Source: Neodontobutis hainanensis (Eukaryota; Chordata; Actinopteri; Gobiiformes; Odontobutidae). Taken from it: DNA of 64,000 nucleotides. The translations under genes were made by a program, and so were the position numbers. The stretch lies in the NCBI GenBank assembly GCA_024349245.1, contig JALDNG010000508.1, forward strand, positions 1 to 64,000. The letters run 5' to 3'. Of the stretch, positions 1-10,201 are shown piece after piece. The number at the start of each line of letters is the position of its first letter. Position 1 is the stretch's first letter. The notes beneath the pieces are model-generated. The model was given only the letters and a program-made list of their open reading frames with translations. It did no database searches and was not told where the DNA came from.

Positions 1-944
1 CTGAGGTATGGTTTGACTTGGAACTTAACTGCATCATTCAGAAGGCCTGTCTCCACGGAGCGAAGGAACTTTCTTTGAATGAGCTCGGGGCTAAACTGTT
101 CTCCATCCTGCTCATCTCCAGATGTCCACAGTAGTTTCTCCCTCAGTTCGATGGCTCGGAACAGAAAACTTTGAGCGGACTCCTTGGGTTCTTGTGAGAT
201 GTTCATGAGCCTGTGCAGTAGATCTGATGAAGAATCTATTTTATAATGTCCTCTGAGGATGGTCTTTAATGTGGAAAGTGTGTGATCTCGCTTTATTTCA
301 AGGAGTTCTCTGAGAGGAAGGCCAGGACTCACTGCTCTGATAACTGCTTCAATGATTTCTGCCTCTGCATACCCCTTTCTCACTCCTGATTCAATCTGGT
401 TGTTGAGGCTAGTGTATGAAAGTTTTTCCTTTTGACCAGCCTCTCCAATCTGTCCATAGACTCGGAATTCTCTCCTCAGAGTAACTTCAGGAATTGAATC
501 GTGACGTGTGGCTTGTTCTTTCACCTTTGTTTCAGCTTTTCCTCCCTGACGTTTTTCCTCTAGTAGCCCAATCTGTTTCTCTAATGCGCGGCGAGCATCT
601 GCATGTCTCTGTTCTAATTCTGCATACTCTTTCCTTAGCTTCTCGACCTCAGAAAAGGTTACTGGTGATGCTTGGAGCTCAGCTGGTTCCTTCAGAGACT
701 CGATGAAACACAGAAGTTCATTAAGGTATTCTGCATACTCATTCTCTCTTAAACTTTCCTCAATTTCATCCAACGTTCCCTCCGCCAGCCTTATCAGCAC
801 TCGCCTTGTTTGGCCTGGAAACCCTTCACCTGTCGGCTCGCTGCACTTTAGATGGAGGCAGACTTTAATCAGTTCAGGCTTCTCTAGCGCCAGAAACTTG
901 GAGCTAATACAGTCTTGAAGTTGTTCCATACTTTCTTGGTTCAT
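1..944 (-). CDS. Gag-like ORF of a Ty3/Gypsy-type LTR retrotransposon, 3' end cut by window edge
   Basis: An uninterrupted minus-strand frame of about 314 codons begins at ATG 944 (start MNQESMEQLQ), directly preceded by an in-frame TGA, and runs off the left edge, so the element's pol lies outside. The N-terminal third is acidic and charged. A coiled-coil-like stretch rich in E/K/R/A follows at about residues 115-150, then a helical part with REFRVYGQIGE and RELLEIKRDHTL. This resembles the capsid-type Gag of fish Gypsy-class elements. Such a protein would form a cytoplasmic particle packaging element RNA. No CCHC knuckle is reached before the edge. The lack of stops or frameshifts suggests a young insertion or a domesticated gag gene. 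The Gypsy assignment is from recognition of sequence style, not a search. Confidence 0.7.
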   Translation of the reverse strand, partial: MNQESMEQLQDCISSKFLALEKPELIKVCLHLKCSEPTGEGFPGQTRRVLIRLAEGTLDEIEESLRENEYAEYLNELLCFIESLKEPAELQASPVTFSEVEKLRKEYAELEQRHADARRALEKQIGLLEEKRQGGKAETKVKEQATRHDSIPEVTLRREFRVYGQIGEAGQKEKLSYTSLNNQIESGVRKGYAEAEIIEAVIRAVSPGLPLRELLEIKRDHTLSTLKTILRGHYKIDSSSDLLHRLMNISQEPKESAQSFLFRAIELREKLLWTSGDEQDGEQFSPELIQRKFLRSVETGLLNDAVKFQVKPYL

Positions 945-1427
945 TCAGTCTCTATAATGTACCTAATTTTCTATATTGATGAATGATTGATTTATTTTTC
1001 TTCTTCTAGGTTCGTCTCTCGGAGGATCTGTCTCTTTCACATCCAATCAGCAGTCCTCCTGGCTGGCTCGCCATGATTATGTTGCGCACACAGAAGAGGC
1101 GGTGTTTTCTGGTGGCACATATAGTTTTTATTTCTGTCACACTGTGCAATATCTGCAAAATCAACAAAGAAAACAATAAAACATTAGCCACATGTTGATC
1201 TGGCTGGCAGTGTGACTTCTTCTTTATTACAAGTGAGACCCTGCGGTCTCACCACTGCCCCCTAGCGTCACCCGCCAGTATATGCAGATATAAGTGATAT
1301 AGACATCAGTATACTTAATAAATGATAACCAATATTAATAACAATACATACAAATAACTATATGACTACACCGGGAAAGGGATGTGAGTTATACAAACCT
1401 GATTTATTTTGGAAAATGTTAGTTTGG
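945..1427 (-). repeat. Leader and candidate 5' LTR end of the left-edge element
   Basis: No gene is seen. Read on the minus strand, 1193-1260 contains AATAAA soon after a GC-rich hairpin (GAGACCGCAGGGTCTC) and ends in ...GATCAACA, as R/U5 ends of LTRs do. The roughly 250 bases to the gag start would be the leader. The LTR start was not located, and the Gypsy LTR beginning at 1428 may interrupt it. The rest, 1261-1427, is AT-rich. Confidence 0.3.
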
Positions 1428-1870
1428 TGTAATGATCAGGCGAAGAACCCAAACGCAGACACCATGATAATAATCACAAGGCAGATTTATTGAACAGGTT
1501 CAACTTAGAGACAGGATGTTCTTCGTGGATGGAGAGGGATTACCGGGAGAAGGCAGAGGCTGGACTGGAGAGGGACTGGCGGCTGGACTCGACAGATCTG
1601 AAGCAGACAAGAACAAGAGGGAAGTATCCAAAAGTTTCCACAAAAACAGGTTAATGCCAGTGTTACTAACTAGAGCTAGTTTTACGATCTGGCATCAAGG
1701 AGCTGGACGCGGTACTCTTTTTTCCCCGTGGGTTGGTAATGTGGTAGGCCTACAGCTGGTTTGCAGGCGCTCCCGCACACCTGTCCCCACTCAGCGAGCG
1801 GCAGGAGCCGGAGGAGGTATCTCCCGTAGAATCCGTAGAGGGCTGGGCTGAGTCCTGAGCCGACGTAACA
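1428..1870 (-). mobile_element. 3' LTR of a Gypsy chromovirus-type retrotransposon
   Basis: Read on the minus strand this 443-bp block starts TGTTACGTCGG (1870) and ends GATCATTACA (1428), giving the TGT...ACA ends of an LTR. A purine tract of mostly G sits just outside its start at 1871-1893 on the minus strand, which is the polypurine tract that primes plus-strand synthesis. Integrase remnant lies immediately upstream (next entry), so this is the 3' LTR. The 5' LTR and most of the body are missing, so no target duplication can be checked. The 111-codon plus-strand ORF inside it (1516-1851) is not a gene. Confidence 0.75.
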
Positions 1871-2165
1871 GTACCCCCCGCCCCCCCTCTACGGACGCCA
1901 CCTGGCGGCCTACCACACTTCGCCATATCTCAATTCAGGGAGAGGTCAAGAATGTTCCTCCTGGGTACCCAACACCTTTCCTCAGGACCGTTGCCCTCCT
2001 AATCCACCAGAAACTGTAGGCTCGGACCCCAGCACCGTACGTCCAAAATTCGCCAAACTGTGTAGCCCGGAATGTCATCAATCAGCCCGTGCGATGTTTG
2101 GCAGCTCTTCTGAAGCAGCATGACCCCACGCTTAAGGCCATCATGGAGCAGGGGAAACTCCTCCC
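1871..2165 (-). pseudogene. Integrase C-terminal chromodomain remnant of the Gypsy element
   Basis: Translation of the minus strand gives PGYTVWRILDV, then LQFLVDWEGNGPEERCW and VPRRNILD. This is the chromodomain at the C-terminus of the integrase of vertebrate Gypsy chromoviruses. In the intact family it binds chromatin and guides integration. The remnant reads into the polypurine tract and the LTR at 1428-1870, in the order expected for pol-PPT-LTR. Upstream homology fades near 2165, where the next repeat starts. It is a truncated, non-functional fragment. Confidence 0.65.
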
Positions 2166-2290
2166 TCTAGAGATATAAGCTCAGCTCTCAAATCAGTTAA
2201 TTTCAGAATTAATAAAGTCTCTTGGGATTATAGACGAAACGTCTTCACCTTGAAAACTAAGTCCAGATGCTTTTACCTCAATCTTTTTTT
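2166..2290 (+). repeat. Interspersed repeat with hammerhead-ribozyme-like core, copy 1
   Basis: Contains AGTCTC...AGACGAAACGTCTTC followed by AAGTCCAGATGC. Related copies lie at 39280-39360 (opposite strand) and 39895-40035. The GAC-GAAAC segment after a short stem resembles the stem II/GAAA part of a hammerhead ribozyme, as known from Penelope-like retroelements, but the CUGAUGA box is replaced by a degenerate ATTAATAA. It is probably a decayed copy. Confidence 0.4.
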
Positions 2291-3389
2291 TATATAGAAG
2301 AGAAATATATTTAAGTTTATTTTGTGGTTTGCGCGGAATAGCAGTAGTTAAACAGAATAAACTAAATTAGCTGTAGTATTAGGAGAATTTAATATAAAAA
2401 ATAATTATTTAAGGAACTGTGGTTCTGAGCAGGTTGAATTTATCTCAAAATAGGTCTAGTTGTGGTACCATCTGAAAGAATTTAAAATATTTTACTAGAG
2501 ACATTAAGAATTTCTAGTGACATTTCAGATCCATGTCTTGACATTGCGGCTATTAGGAAATTACTGTGAGAAGACGGAAGCCTTGTGAGCATTTAAAAGT
2601 CCCAAAAAAGATGGAAAAAAACTAGTATTAGTATCCTGCAAGACAGCCAAGGTTGGAATAACTTAAGGAGATTTTTTTGTATTTATAGAAACAATTAAAA
2701 AAGAAGAACGGGAATTCTTATCCTTCAGCAGCTTCAGAATGGGTGTAAAATTACAAAAATTGTAGCTGAGTTTATTGGACTAAAACCCTCAAAAGAAAAA
2801 CAAATCAGGAGCTATATGAAAAAAAGGCATAAAGGCATAAAAGAACTTTAGGCATAAAGGCATAAAAGAACTTTACAGTGGCCCATTACTATGTAGCTTT
2901 GATCCAAAACGTTGCAATGAAGTAGAAAGTAATATAAAACATTTCAAGGCAAAGGATAATAGTCATAAAAAAGAAGGGAAACATACTAAGTAGCGAGAAG
3001 TATTGACATGGTTTAAACATGAGTCAAGGAGAAGAGTAATCACTGAAAAGAAAATGCAACCAGCTTAAATGCGGTCAAAAATATTTGTTATGCCTTGTGC
3101 CGAACCTACAGCTCCTCTTCTCTATACCAGAAATGCTGGACAACTTCCAATAAAACAACTGTCAGAAAAAATGGATGGCAAAATAACTGGAAAATTTTAA
3201 TTGGCTCTAACTAAACCAAAAATAGGAACGCTAGGCAGAGGCTATGACAGCAACTACAACAATGTCGCTCCCTCCAGAGACAGCACCTCCAATCAGAGCA
3301 ATAAGGGCGAAAATTATGCAAGGGCAGACGGCCTGCATCCTACTGGACATGGTGCTGCCATTTTGTCTAGTAATATAGACAGGTGCATT
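2291..3389. other. A-rich stretch without a recognisable gene
   Basis: About 1.1 kb of purine/A-rich DNA with many AAAGG and GGAGA words and multiple stops in all frames. Short open peptides (around 3105-3200 and 3201-3370, plus strand) do not resemble anything I recognise. The composition resembles 8246-8937, so both may be pieces of one old element split by the insertions between them. A 17-base direct repeat (AGGCATAAAGGCATAAA type) lies near 2826-2870. Confidence 0.4.
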
Positions 3390-3773
3390 TGTATTATGTC
3401 CCAATTTTGTGGCTGTTGTGTATGTTTGTAGTTAACTTCCTGTGTCTTATTGTGTAGTGTCTTGCCCCTGTGATATTTCAGATTGACTTCCTGCCCTTGT
3501 GTCTTTCCTTCCTTTGTGATTGCCTGCTCCGCCCTTAATGTGCTCCACCTGTGTCTCATTGTGTTCCCTTTATAATCTATGTGTTTTCCCCTGTCCAGTG
3601 CTGGATTGTCCCCTCAAGTTTGTAGTCTCTAGTTTTGTGTTGTGGTATCCAGTGCTTCCTTGTGTGTTTGAATTAAACCCTTTGAACCATCTCCCTCGTG
3701 TGTGTCTGCACCGTGAGTCCTTTTGTCGGTTCCTGACAAGGTTGGTTCCTGACAGTACAATCCAGCCACAAAT

Positions 3774-3986
3774 ATGGACTCTGCGGACCCGGTTTTTGAT
3801 GTCCTTCAGGCACATGGTCAACGCCTTCACCAAATGGAGGAGCGGGTCATCTTGTTCCGCCAGGAGGTGAGGGAGGCAGCTAGGAACCGGAATCAGGCCT
3901 ATTCCCACCTATCAGCCCAGATGGGGTTGTTAATGCAGCTGATGCAAGGGAGGAAGGCCTCACCAGTGTTTTTCGAAGGTAGCTGA
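3774..3986 (+). CDS. Short Gag-like N-terminal ORF of the compact LTR element, copy 1
   Basis: The 70-residue ORF starts 20 bases after the LTR, at MDSADPVFDVLQAHG. It has an amphipathic helical segment (HQMEERVILFRQEVREAARN) and ends after LMQLMQGRKASPV at a TGA. In copy 2 the homologous frame goes on into a Pro/Ser/Ala tandem repeat, so this copy is probably truncated by a frameshift near 3975. The helix may be an oligomerisation segment of a reduced Gag. Function is unknown and there is no enzyme domain. Confidence 0.5.
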   Translation: MDSADPVFDVLQAHGQRLHQMEERVILFRQEVREAARNRNQAYSHLSAQMGLLMQLMQGRKASPVFFEGS

Positions 3987-4000
3987 CCCATACCAGGTTC

Positions 4001-4290
4001 CTGATTCTGCCCTGTTTGCTTTAGCTCCGTCTGATTCTGCCCTGTTTGCTTCAGCTCCGTCTGATTCTGCCCCTTCAGCTCCAGCTCTAACCCCAGCTCC
4101 AGCTCCAGGTCCAGCTCCAGCTCCTTCCGAGCCAGCTCCAGATCCCGCTCCAGCTCCTTCCGAGCAAGCCCCAGATTCAGCTCCAGCTCCTTCCGAGCCA
4201 GCTCCAGCTCCTTCCGAGCCATCCCCAGATCCAGTTCCTTTAGAGCCAGCTCCTGCCCCGCCGGACCCTGCCCCGCCGGACCCCGGACTT
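4001..4290 (+). repeat. Tandem repeat in the compact LTR element, copy 1
   Basis: Imperfect tandem units built on AGCTCCGTCTGATTCTGCC and CCAGCTCC(TTCCGAG), all multiples of three, encode Ser/Ala/Pro-rich peptide. The array is the counterpart of that at 4985-5345 but differs in unit number and order, which shows repeat expansion or contraction between copies. Confidence 0.75.
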
Positions 4291-4752
4291 CATTCTGGAC
4301 ACTGTTCTCTCACCGCCCACAGAAGTTTTTGGCCACCCGGTGTCGGCCTTTAAGGGGGGGGGTACTGTCATGTCCCAACCTTGTGTCTGTTATATGCTAT
4401 ATATGGTATATGCTTATTTAACTTCCTGTGTCTTATTGTGTAGTGTCTTGCCCCTGTGTTATTTCAGTTTTACTTCCTGCCCTTGTGTCTTTCCCTCCTT
4501 TGTGATTGCCTGCTCCACCCTTAATGTGTCTCATTGTGTTCCCTTTATAATTTGTGTGTTTTCCCCTGTCCGGGGCTGGATTTTCCCCTCAAGTTTGTAG
4601 TTGCTATCCTTGTGTTATGATATCCAGTGTTTCCTTGTGTGTGTTTGAAATTAACCCTTCTTTGAACAATCTGCCTTTGTGGGGTCTGCCTCGAGAGTCC
4701 TTCTGCCATTTCAGAAAAGTTGTGTTCCTGACAGTACAATCCAGCAAGAAAT

Positions 4753-5279
4753 ATGGACTCCGCGGACCCGGTTTTTAATGTCCTTCAGGCACATGGTCAA
4801 TGCCTTCACCAAATGGAGAAGCGGGTAATCTCGTTCGGCTAGGAGGTGAGGGAGGCAGCTAGGAACCCGAATCAGGCCTATTCCCGCCTATCAGCCCAGA
4901 TGGGGTTGTTAATGCAGCTGATGCAAGGGAGGAAGGCCTCACCAGTGTCTCCGGAGGTAGCTGACCCATACCAGGGTTCTGATTGTGCCCCGTTTGCTTC
5001 AGCTCCGCCTGATTCTGCCCCTTCTGCTTCAGCTCCGTCTGAGTCTTCCCCTTCTGCTTCAGCTCCGTCTGAGTCTTCCCCTTCTGCTTCAGCTCCATCT
5101 GATTCTGACCCTTCAGCTCCAGACCCATCTCCAGCTCCTTCCGAGCCAGTTCCAACCCCATCTCCAGCTCCTTCCGAGCCAGTTCCAGATCCAGCTCCAG
5201 CTCCTTCCAAGCCAGTTCCAGATCCAGCTCCAGCTCCTTCCAAGCCAGCTCCTTCCGAGCAAACTCATGCTCCTGTCTG
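4753..5279 (+). pseudogene. Gag-like ORF with Pro/Ser/Ala tandem repeat, copy 2 (early stop)
   Basis: Homologous to the ORF at 3774. It opens at ATG 4753 but has an in-frame TAG near 4840. Reading resumes at 4846 (MREAARNPNQAYSRL) and stays open for 144 codons to 5279. After LMQLMQGRKASPVSPEV it becomes a low-complexity region of SAPSESSP and PAPSEPVP units. The stop argues for a dead copy, while the long open repeat region suggests coding constraint in the parent element. Antisense frames across the same repeat also stay open and are artefacts of its triplet-based repeat units. Confidence 0.5.
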
Positions 5280-5345
5280 ACCCTGATCCTGCTCCGTCTA
5301 CTCCTGCTCCGTCCGCTCCTGCCCCGCCGGACCCTGCCCCGCCCG
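4985..5345 (+). repeat. Tandem repeat in the compact LTR element, copy 2
   Basis: A roughly 30-bp unit (TCTTCCCCTTCTGCTTCAGC type) is followed by roughly 33-bp units containing CCAGCTCCTTCCGAGCC and then CCTGCTCCG/CCCCGCC units. All keep one frame for Ala/Pro/Ser. The array produces long spurious ORFs in several frames on both strands. Confidence 0.75.
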
Positions 5346-5410
5346 TGTCTGTTCAACCGGTTCCCAAGTTCCTGTTCCCGTGCCGGTGCCCGTTGTTCTC
5401 GGTTCATCCT

Positions 5411-8245
5411 GATGTCTACTGCCTAAATCTGTTAGATAGGGTGAATTTATTTAGTTGTCAAACACACCTGAAAACTCACAGAGTCAGTGACCCAAAAGCA
5501 TCCTGTCCTCATGTTATTATAACTCAGAGGCAATTTTTTAAACCCAGCAGAACTGTTAAAGCTCGACAGCTTGTTCCTATCACTATCTCTCCACTGGACC
5601 AGCCTTCAAATGTCTGCTCTACATCAAGACTGAAGATCGGTCTCCTGAATGTGCGGCCTCTATCCTCCAAAGCACTCCTAATTAATGATCTTATTCCTTC
5701 TTATAGCTTGGATTTACTTTGTCTTTGTGAAACTTGGCTTAGGCCACTAAATGAAGCCTCTCCCCCTGATTATGCTTATGCACAGGTAGGTCGCACGTCG
5801 AAACAGGGTGGTGGTGTTGCAGCCATTTATAAAGCTGCATTTTACTTTACAGGTCCATCATCACAGCCGAAATTTAACTCATTCGAAGTGTTACTCATCA
5901 AACATATTTCTTCTCAAATTACCGGAAGGAAGCCATTTTATTTAGCTGTAATCTATCGCCCTCCGGGTCCCTACTCTTCTTTCTTGGATAAAAACCCACG
6001 CCGATAACATCCTTCTAGTTGGTGACTTTAATATTCATCTAAATAAGGAGTGTGATCCTCTGGCAAGAGCATTTCAATCACTGCTTACAACCATGTCTTT
6101 CAACCAGTTTGTTCATGAGCCCACACACATTAGTGGAAACTATCTTGATCTTGTTTTGGCTCGGGGAATAGATGTCTCCAATCTCTTTGTCTCCTCTCTT
6201 TCATCTGCTGTTTCAGATCACTCACTGGTGGAATTCGAGATAAGTTACACATTTCCCTCAAATTCAGACAAATGCGTAGTGTCTTCACGGAATTTTAGCG
6301 CAGCTGCAATGGAGATGATTGCCACACGGCTGACAGATGTTCTTCCTAGTTTAACTCCAACTGGAAACTCAGTAGAGGCCTACACAGAGGAGGTCCATGC
6401 TACCCTCTCGGCCATCACCAACTCAGTGGCCCCCCTCAGGACAAAGCCCAGACCAACCAGACGACCTACGCCATGGTATAATGAGGAAACCCGGGCTTTG
6501 AAACAGGCCTGCAGGAGTTTTGAACACAAATGGCGCAAGTCAAAAACTAATCTAAATTATCAAAAGTGGTGTTTGTGTGTAAACACCTATAAGCACGCCC
6601 TCAGCACTGCAAAGACTACCTATTTTTCATCTCTTATAAGAGAAAACCGGCATAACCCCAGGTTTCTCTTTGGGACAGTTGCTAAACTAATCGAACACAA
6701 AACAACTGAAGACTACTCTCCCTTTAGTGCACAAGACTTTTTAGATTTCTTTAATCATAAAATTGAAGATATCAGGGATAATATTTTGTTTTTGTCTTCC
6801 TCGGCTCTGGGTCCCATTCACTTGAATCCACTGACCTCTCGTCTCTCAGTCTTAGATTCTGTTTCCCTTGATGACAAAGCTGACAAAGGTGGTTTCTTCA
6901 TGTAAAGCAACTACGTGCCTCCTGGATATCCTCCCAGCAAAACAGCTTAAAGAACTGTGGCCCTATGTGGGGCAAATTATTTTAAACATTATAAACTTGT
7001 CCTTGTCTACTGGCACCATTCCTTCCCTTTTTAAACAGGCTGTGGTCAAACCCATGCTCAAAAAACCTACTCTGGATCCTGGATGCCTAAATAATTTCCG
7101 TCCTGTCTCCAATTTACCTTTTCTATCTAAAGTCCTCAAAAAAGTTGTGTTAAAACAACTTACTCTATATCTATCAGAAATGACCTCCTCGAGCCATTTC
7201 AGTCTGCATTTAGGGCCTCTTATTCCACTGAAACAGCTTTAGTTAAAGTGACAAATGATCTCCTCCTTCAGATGGACGAGGACTCATCGGCTCTACTGTT
7301 ATTGCTGGATCTCAGTGCTGCATTTGATACGATTGATCATGCAGTACTAATCAACAGAATTAAAGATGTTTTTGGCATCTCTGGCTCTGCTCTTGCTTGG
7401 TTAGAATCCTATCTGTGTGATCGGTTTCATTTTGTCTCTTTTAATAAATCCTTCTCCTCCACGGCACCAGTGAAGTTCGGTGTGCCACAAGGCTCTGTGC
7501 TTGGTCCCATACTTTTTTCACTATATGTTACACCATTGGGACAAATCATCAGAAGTTATGGAGTGAACTTTCACTGTTATGCCGATGATACACAGCTGTA
7601 TCTACCAATAAAAGTGAATAATACTACTGACATCATGCGTCTATAGGCCTGCCTCGTTTCAATTAAAACATGGATGTCTCAAAACTTACTCCATTTGAAC
7701 TCGGATAAAACAGTGCTCTTGTTAATTGGTCCTGTCAGACATCGGCACAAGTTCAACAATCTTACTGTCTCAATCAACAACTGTGTGTTGGAGCACGGCA
7801 AAACTGCAAGGAACCTCGGTGTCATTTTTGACCCCACACTATCTCTGTAGCAGCACATTAGTGAGGTCACTAAACTGGGCTTTTGTCACTTGAGGAATAT
7901 CTCAAAAAATCGCTCCTGCCTCTCTTTGCCTGATGCTGAAGTTCTCATTCATGCATTTGTCACATCCAGGCTGGACAACTGCAATGCGTTATTCTCTGGA
8001 CTGCCGAGGAAAAGTACTCACAGACTTCAAATGGTCCAAAATACAGCCGCCAGACTTTTAACAAAGACCAGGAAGTTTGATCAGATTACTCCGGTCCTGG
8101 CTTCATTACACTGGCTTCAGATCTCACCAAACGTATGGAGACTGATTGATCATAGGGTTAGGTTTACACTGGCTGTAGCTGTAGGTACACACTCAATCGC
8201 TCATATTATTATTACATCTGCCTATTTTCAGTAGTATTTAGCACT
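5411..8245 (+). mobile_element. L2-like non-LTR retrotransposon (LINE), degenerate
   Basis: Broken frames encode, in order, an apurinic endonuclease (LKIGLLNVRPLSSKA near 5630, LCLCETWL near 5720, GDFNIH near 6020, SDHSLVEF near 6220) and a reverse transcriptase (NFRPVSNLPFLSK near 7100, LLDLSAAFDTIDH near 7300, GVPQGSVLGPILFSLY near 7480, YADDTQLYL near 7580), then the C-terminal HAFVTSRLDNCNALFSGL near 7950. That order and these motifs fit the L2/CR1 group. The catalytic YADD is kept, but frameshifts near 6000, 6900 and 7210 and stops near 7645 and 7848 make it inactive. The 5' end abuts the compact LTR element. Homology ends near 8130-8245 with no clear tail, so the 3' end is probably lost. 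Confidence 0.85.
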
Positions 8246-8937
8246 TTTTTTTCTCCTTTCTACCTCCTCCTAGGGTGGACGCAAACCTCTGAACCCCCCG
8301 TCTTGTCTTGTCAAAGGCCCGCTCTCATCATGCCAAATGGCGAAGAAAGAAAAAGATCCAAAGAGCTGGACAAAACCCTGAGGAAGTCAGTCCTGTCAAG
8401 ATAGACATGACTACAAAACACTGGTGGAGAAGCTATTAAAACAAGCAAGAGAGTGAGGGAGAATGTTCCTCTGGAGGTAACTCTTAGTCAAAACAAAGCC
8501 TAAGTATTTTATTCTCCAATTCTAAACGAACCTCATATAGTCCAAGTCAAAAGGACATAGAAGAAAATTTAAAGAGATGGGAGAAGATTATGTAAAAAGA
8601 AACCAGAAGAAAAGGAAAAGAGTTTCTGAGAAATACTAAAGTTGAGCTTATCATAAAAAATCATTGCTGTATGATATCACTCATTACAAAATCTAAAATT
8701 TATTAAAAAAAAGTAGAGAAAAAGGCTGCAAAAACGAGGTAAAGAGAGGATATATCTGCTTGAAAAAACATTAGCATATTTAGAAGAAACAAAAACAAAA
8801 CTGCAAAAAAGGCCAAAGAAGAAGACGGTGGGGGGATTGGAATGTATCCCATACTAACAAGAGGCTGTAACAAACCTCAATATATTCCATGGTCTTTTAC
8901 AGATATGGTTGGCCTGGCTAATGGGCTTTCTGATCTA
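8246..8937 (+). pseudogene. A-rich block ending in a retroviral/LTR-type Gag capsid-like peptide
   Basis: Mostly A-rich with no gene. The last 120 bases are open on the plus strand and read MYPILTRG...QYIPWSFTDMVGLANGLSDL, which resembles the start of a capsid domain in retrovirus-like Gag proteins. The frame is cut at 8938 by the Tc1 element. Upstream, lysine-rich peptides interrupted by stops may be the preceding Gag part. This is an old, incomplete copy. The match is from recognition only and the class of retroelement is uncertain. Confidence 0.4.
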
Positions 8938-10199
8938 CAGTGGCGTGAAAAAGTATCTGAACCATGAATAAAAATGACACTAATGTAAAAACAGTGTGTG
9001 CGTTAATTAAAACCCGCCCAAACTTGTAAAGATTTCATATTTTTAATGAGGATAACATGAACACATGAACAATGACAGAAGGAAGGAATAAGTAACTGAA
9101 CCATCACATTTAATATCTGGTTGCCCCCCCCCTTTCCCTTTGGCAGCAATAACTTCAACCAGACATTTCCCGTAGTTGCAGATCAGGATCAATCTTGGAC
9201 CATTCCTTTTTACAAGACTGCTGCAGTTCACTCAGATTCCTGGGATGTCTGGCATGAATCGCTGGGGGGTTCAATCAATGGGGTTCAAGTCAGGACTTTG
9301 ACTTGGCCACTCCAGAACATGTATTTTGTTCTTCTTAAACATTCAGAAGTTGATTTACTTCTGTGTTTTGGTCATTGTCCTGTTGCAGCATCCATCTTCT
9401 TTTTTGCTTCAACTGTCTGACAGACGGCCTCAGCTTTTCCTGCAAAACATCCTGATAAACTTTTGAATTCATTTTTCCATTAATGATTTTGTCCAGGCCC
9501 TGAGCCAGCACAACAGCCCCAAACCATGATGCTCCTTCCACCAGGCTTCACGTGAAGATGAGGTGTTGATGTTGGTGAGCTTTTCCATTTTTCCTCCACA
9601 CATGATGTTGTGTGTTCCTCCCAAACAGTTCAACTTTTGTTTCATCAGTCCACAAAATATTTTGCCAGAAGTTCTGTGGACTGTCCAAGGGCCTTTTTGC
9701 AAACTTTAAACGTGTAGCTATGTTTTTTTAGGCAGCAGTGCCTTCCTATGTGGAGTCCTCCCATGAACACCATTCTTGGCCAGTGTTTAACAAATAGTTG
9801 ATGTTTGCACAGAGATATTGGACTGTGCCAGTGATTTCTGTAAGTCTTTAGCAGACTCTCTAGGGTTCTTTTTTACCTCTCTAAGTATTCTGCGCTGAAC
9901 TCTTGTTGTCATTTTTGGTGGACGGCCACTCCTTGGTGAGAGAAGCAACAGTGCCAAACTCTCTCCATTTGTAGACAATTTCTATGTATTTGCTGTGAAC
10001 ATCTAGCCTTTTAGAGATGGTTTTGTAACCTTTCCCAGCTTTATAAAAATCAACAATTCTTGATCGCATGTCTTTAGAGAGCTCTTTTGAGCGAGCCATG
10101 GTGCACATCAGACAATGCTTAACATCAAGACACAGTTCTTACCAGGTGTGTGTTTTATAGTGAGCAGGACAGCTTTAAGCCACTCCTCAGTGATTGGAC
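8938..10199 (-). mobile_element. Tc1-type DNA transposon, right end lost, transposase broken
   Basis: The left inverted-repeat end starts CAGTGGCGTGAAAAAGTAT after a TA at 8936-8937. The minus strand holds a decayed transposase: N-terminal helix-turn-helix (MARSKELSKDMRSRIVDFYKAGKG, start near 10099), GRPPKMTTR linker, then LMKQKLNCLGG, GLGLLCWL and later blocks in shifted frames. The order matches Tc1/mariner DD34E transposases, which cut and paste at TA sites. Frameshifts and lost acidic residues make it inactive. The region that should hold the other terminal repeat is replaced at about 10200 by a palindrome and Rex3, so the element was truncated by that event. Confidence 0.8.
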
Positions 10200-10201
10200 A
10201 C

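Larger units (their letters stand above)
3390..5410 (+). mobile_element. Compact LTR retrotransposon in tandem: LTR - internal - LTR - partial internal
   Basis: Two similar LTRs, 3390-3754 (365 bp) and 4366-4733 (368 bp), begin TGT(C)AT.TGTCCCAA and end GTTCCTGACA. A polypurine tract (AAGGGGGGGGGTA, 4352-4364) precedes the second LTR. Each LTR is followed by AGTACAATCCAGC and, about 20 bases on, by ATGGACTC of a short ORF. The first internal region is only 611 bp, with no protease, reverse transcriptase or integrase, so the element is non-autonomous and Gypsy-like by its ends. The second internal copy, 4734-5410, has no third LTR and is abutted by the L2-like LINE. LTR-internal-LTR-internal order can arise by unequal recombination between LTRs. 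Confidence 0.75.

Noticed and set aside
4859..5407. Long minus-strand Glu/Leu-rich ORF
   Set aside because: It is the antisense of a triplet-based tandem repeat, which stays open in many frames. No domain or start context supports it.
4985..6007. 340-codon plus-strand ORF, apparently one long protein
   Set aside because: It joins an out-of-frame reading of the LTR element's tandem repeat to the endonuclease part of the L2-like LINE. It is a chance fusion of two mobile elements.
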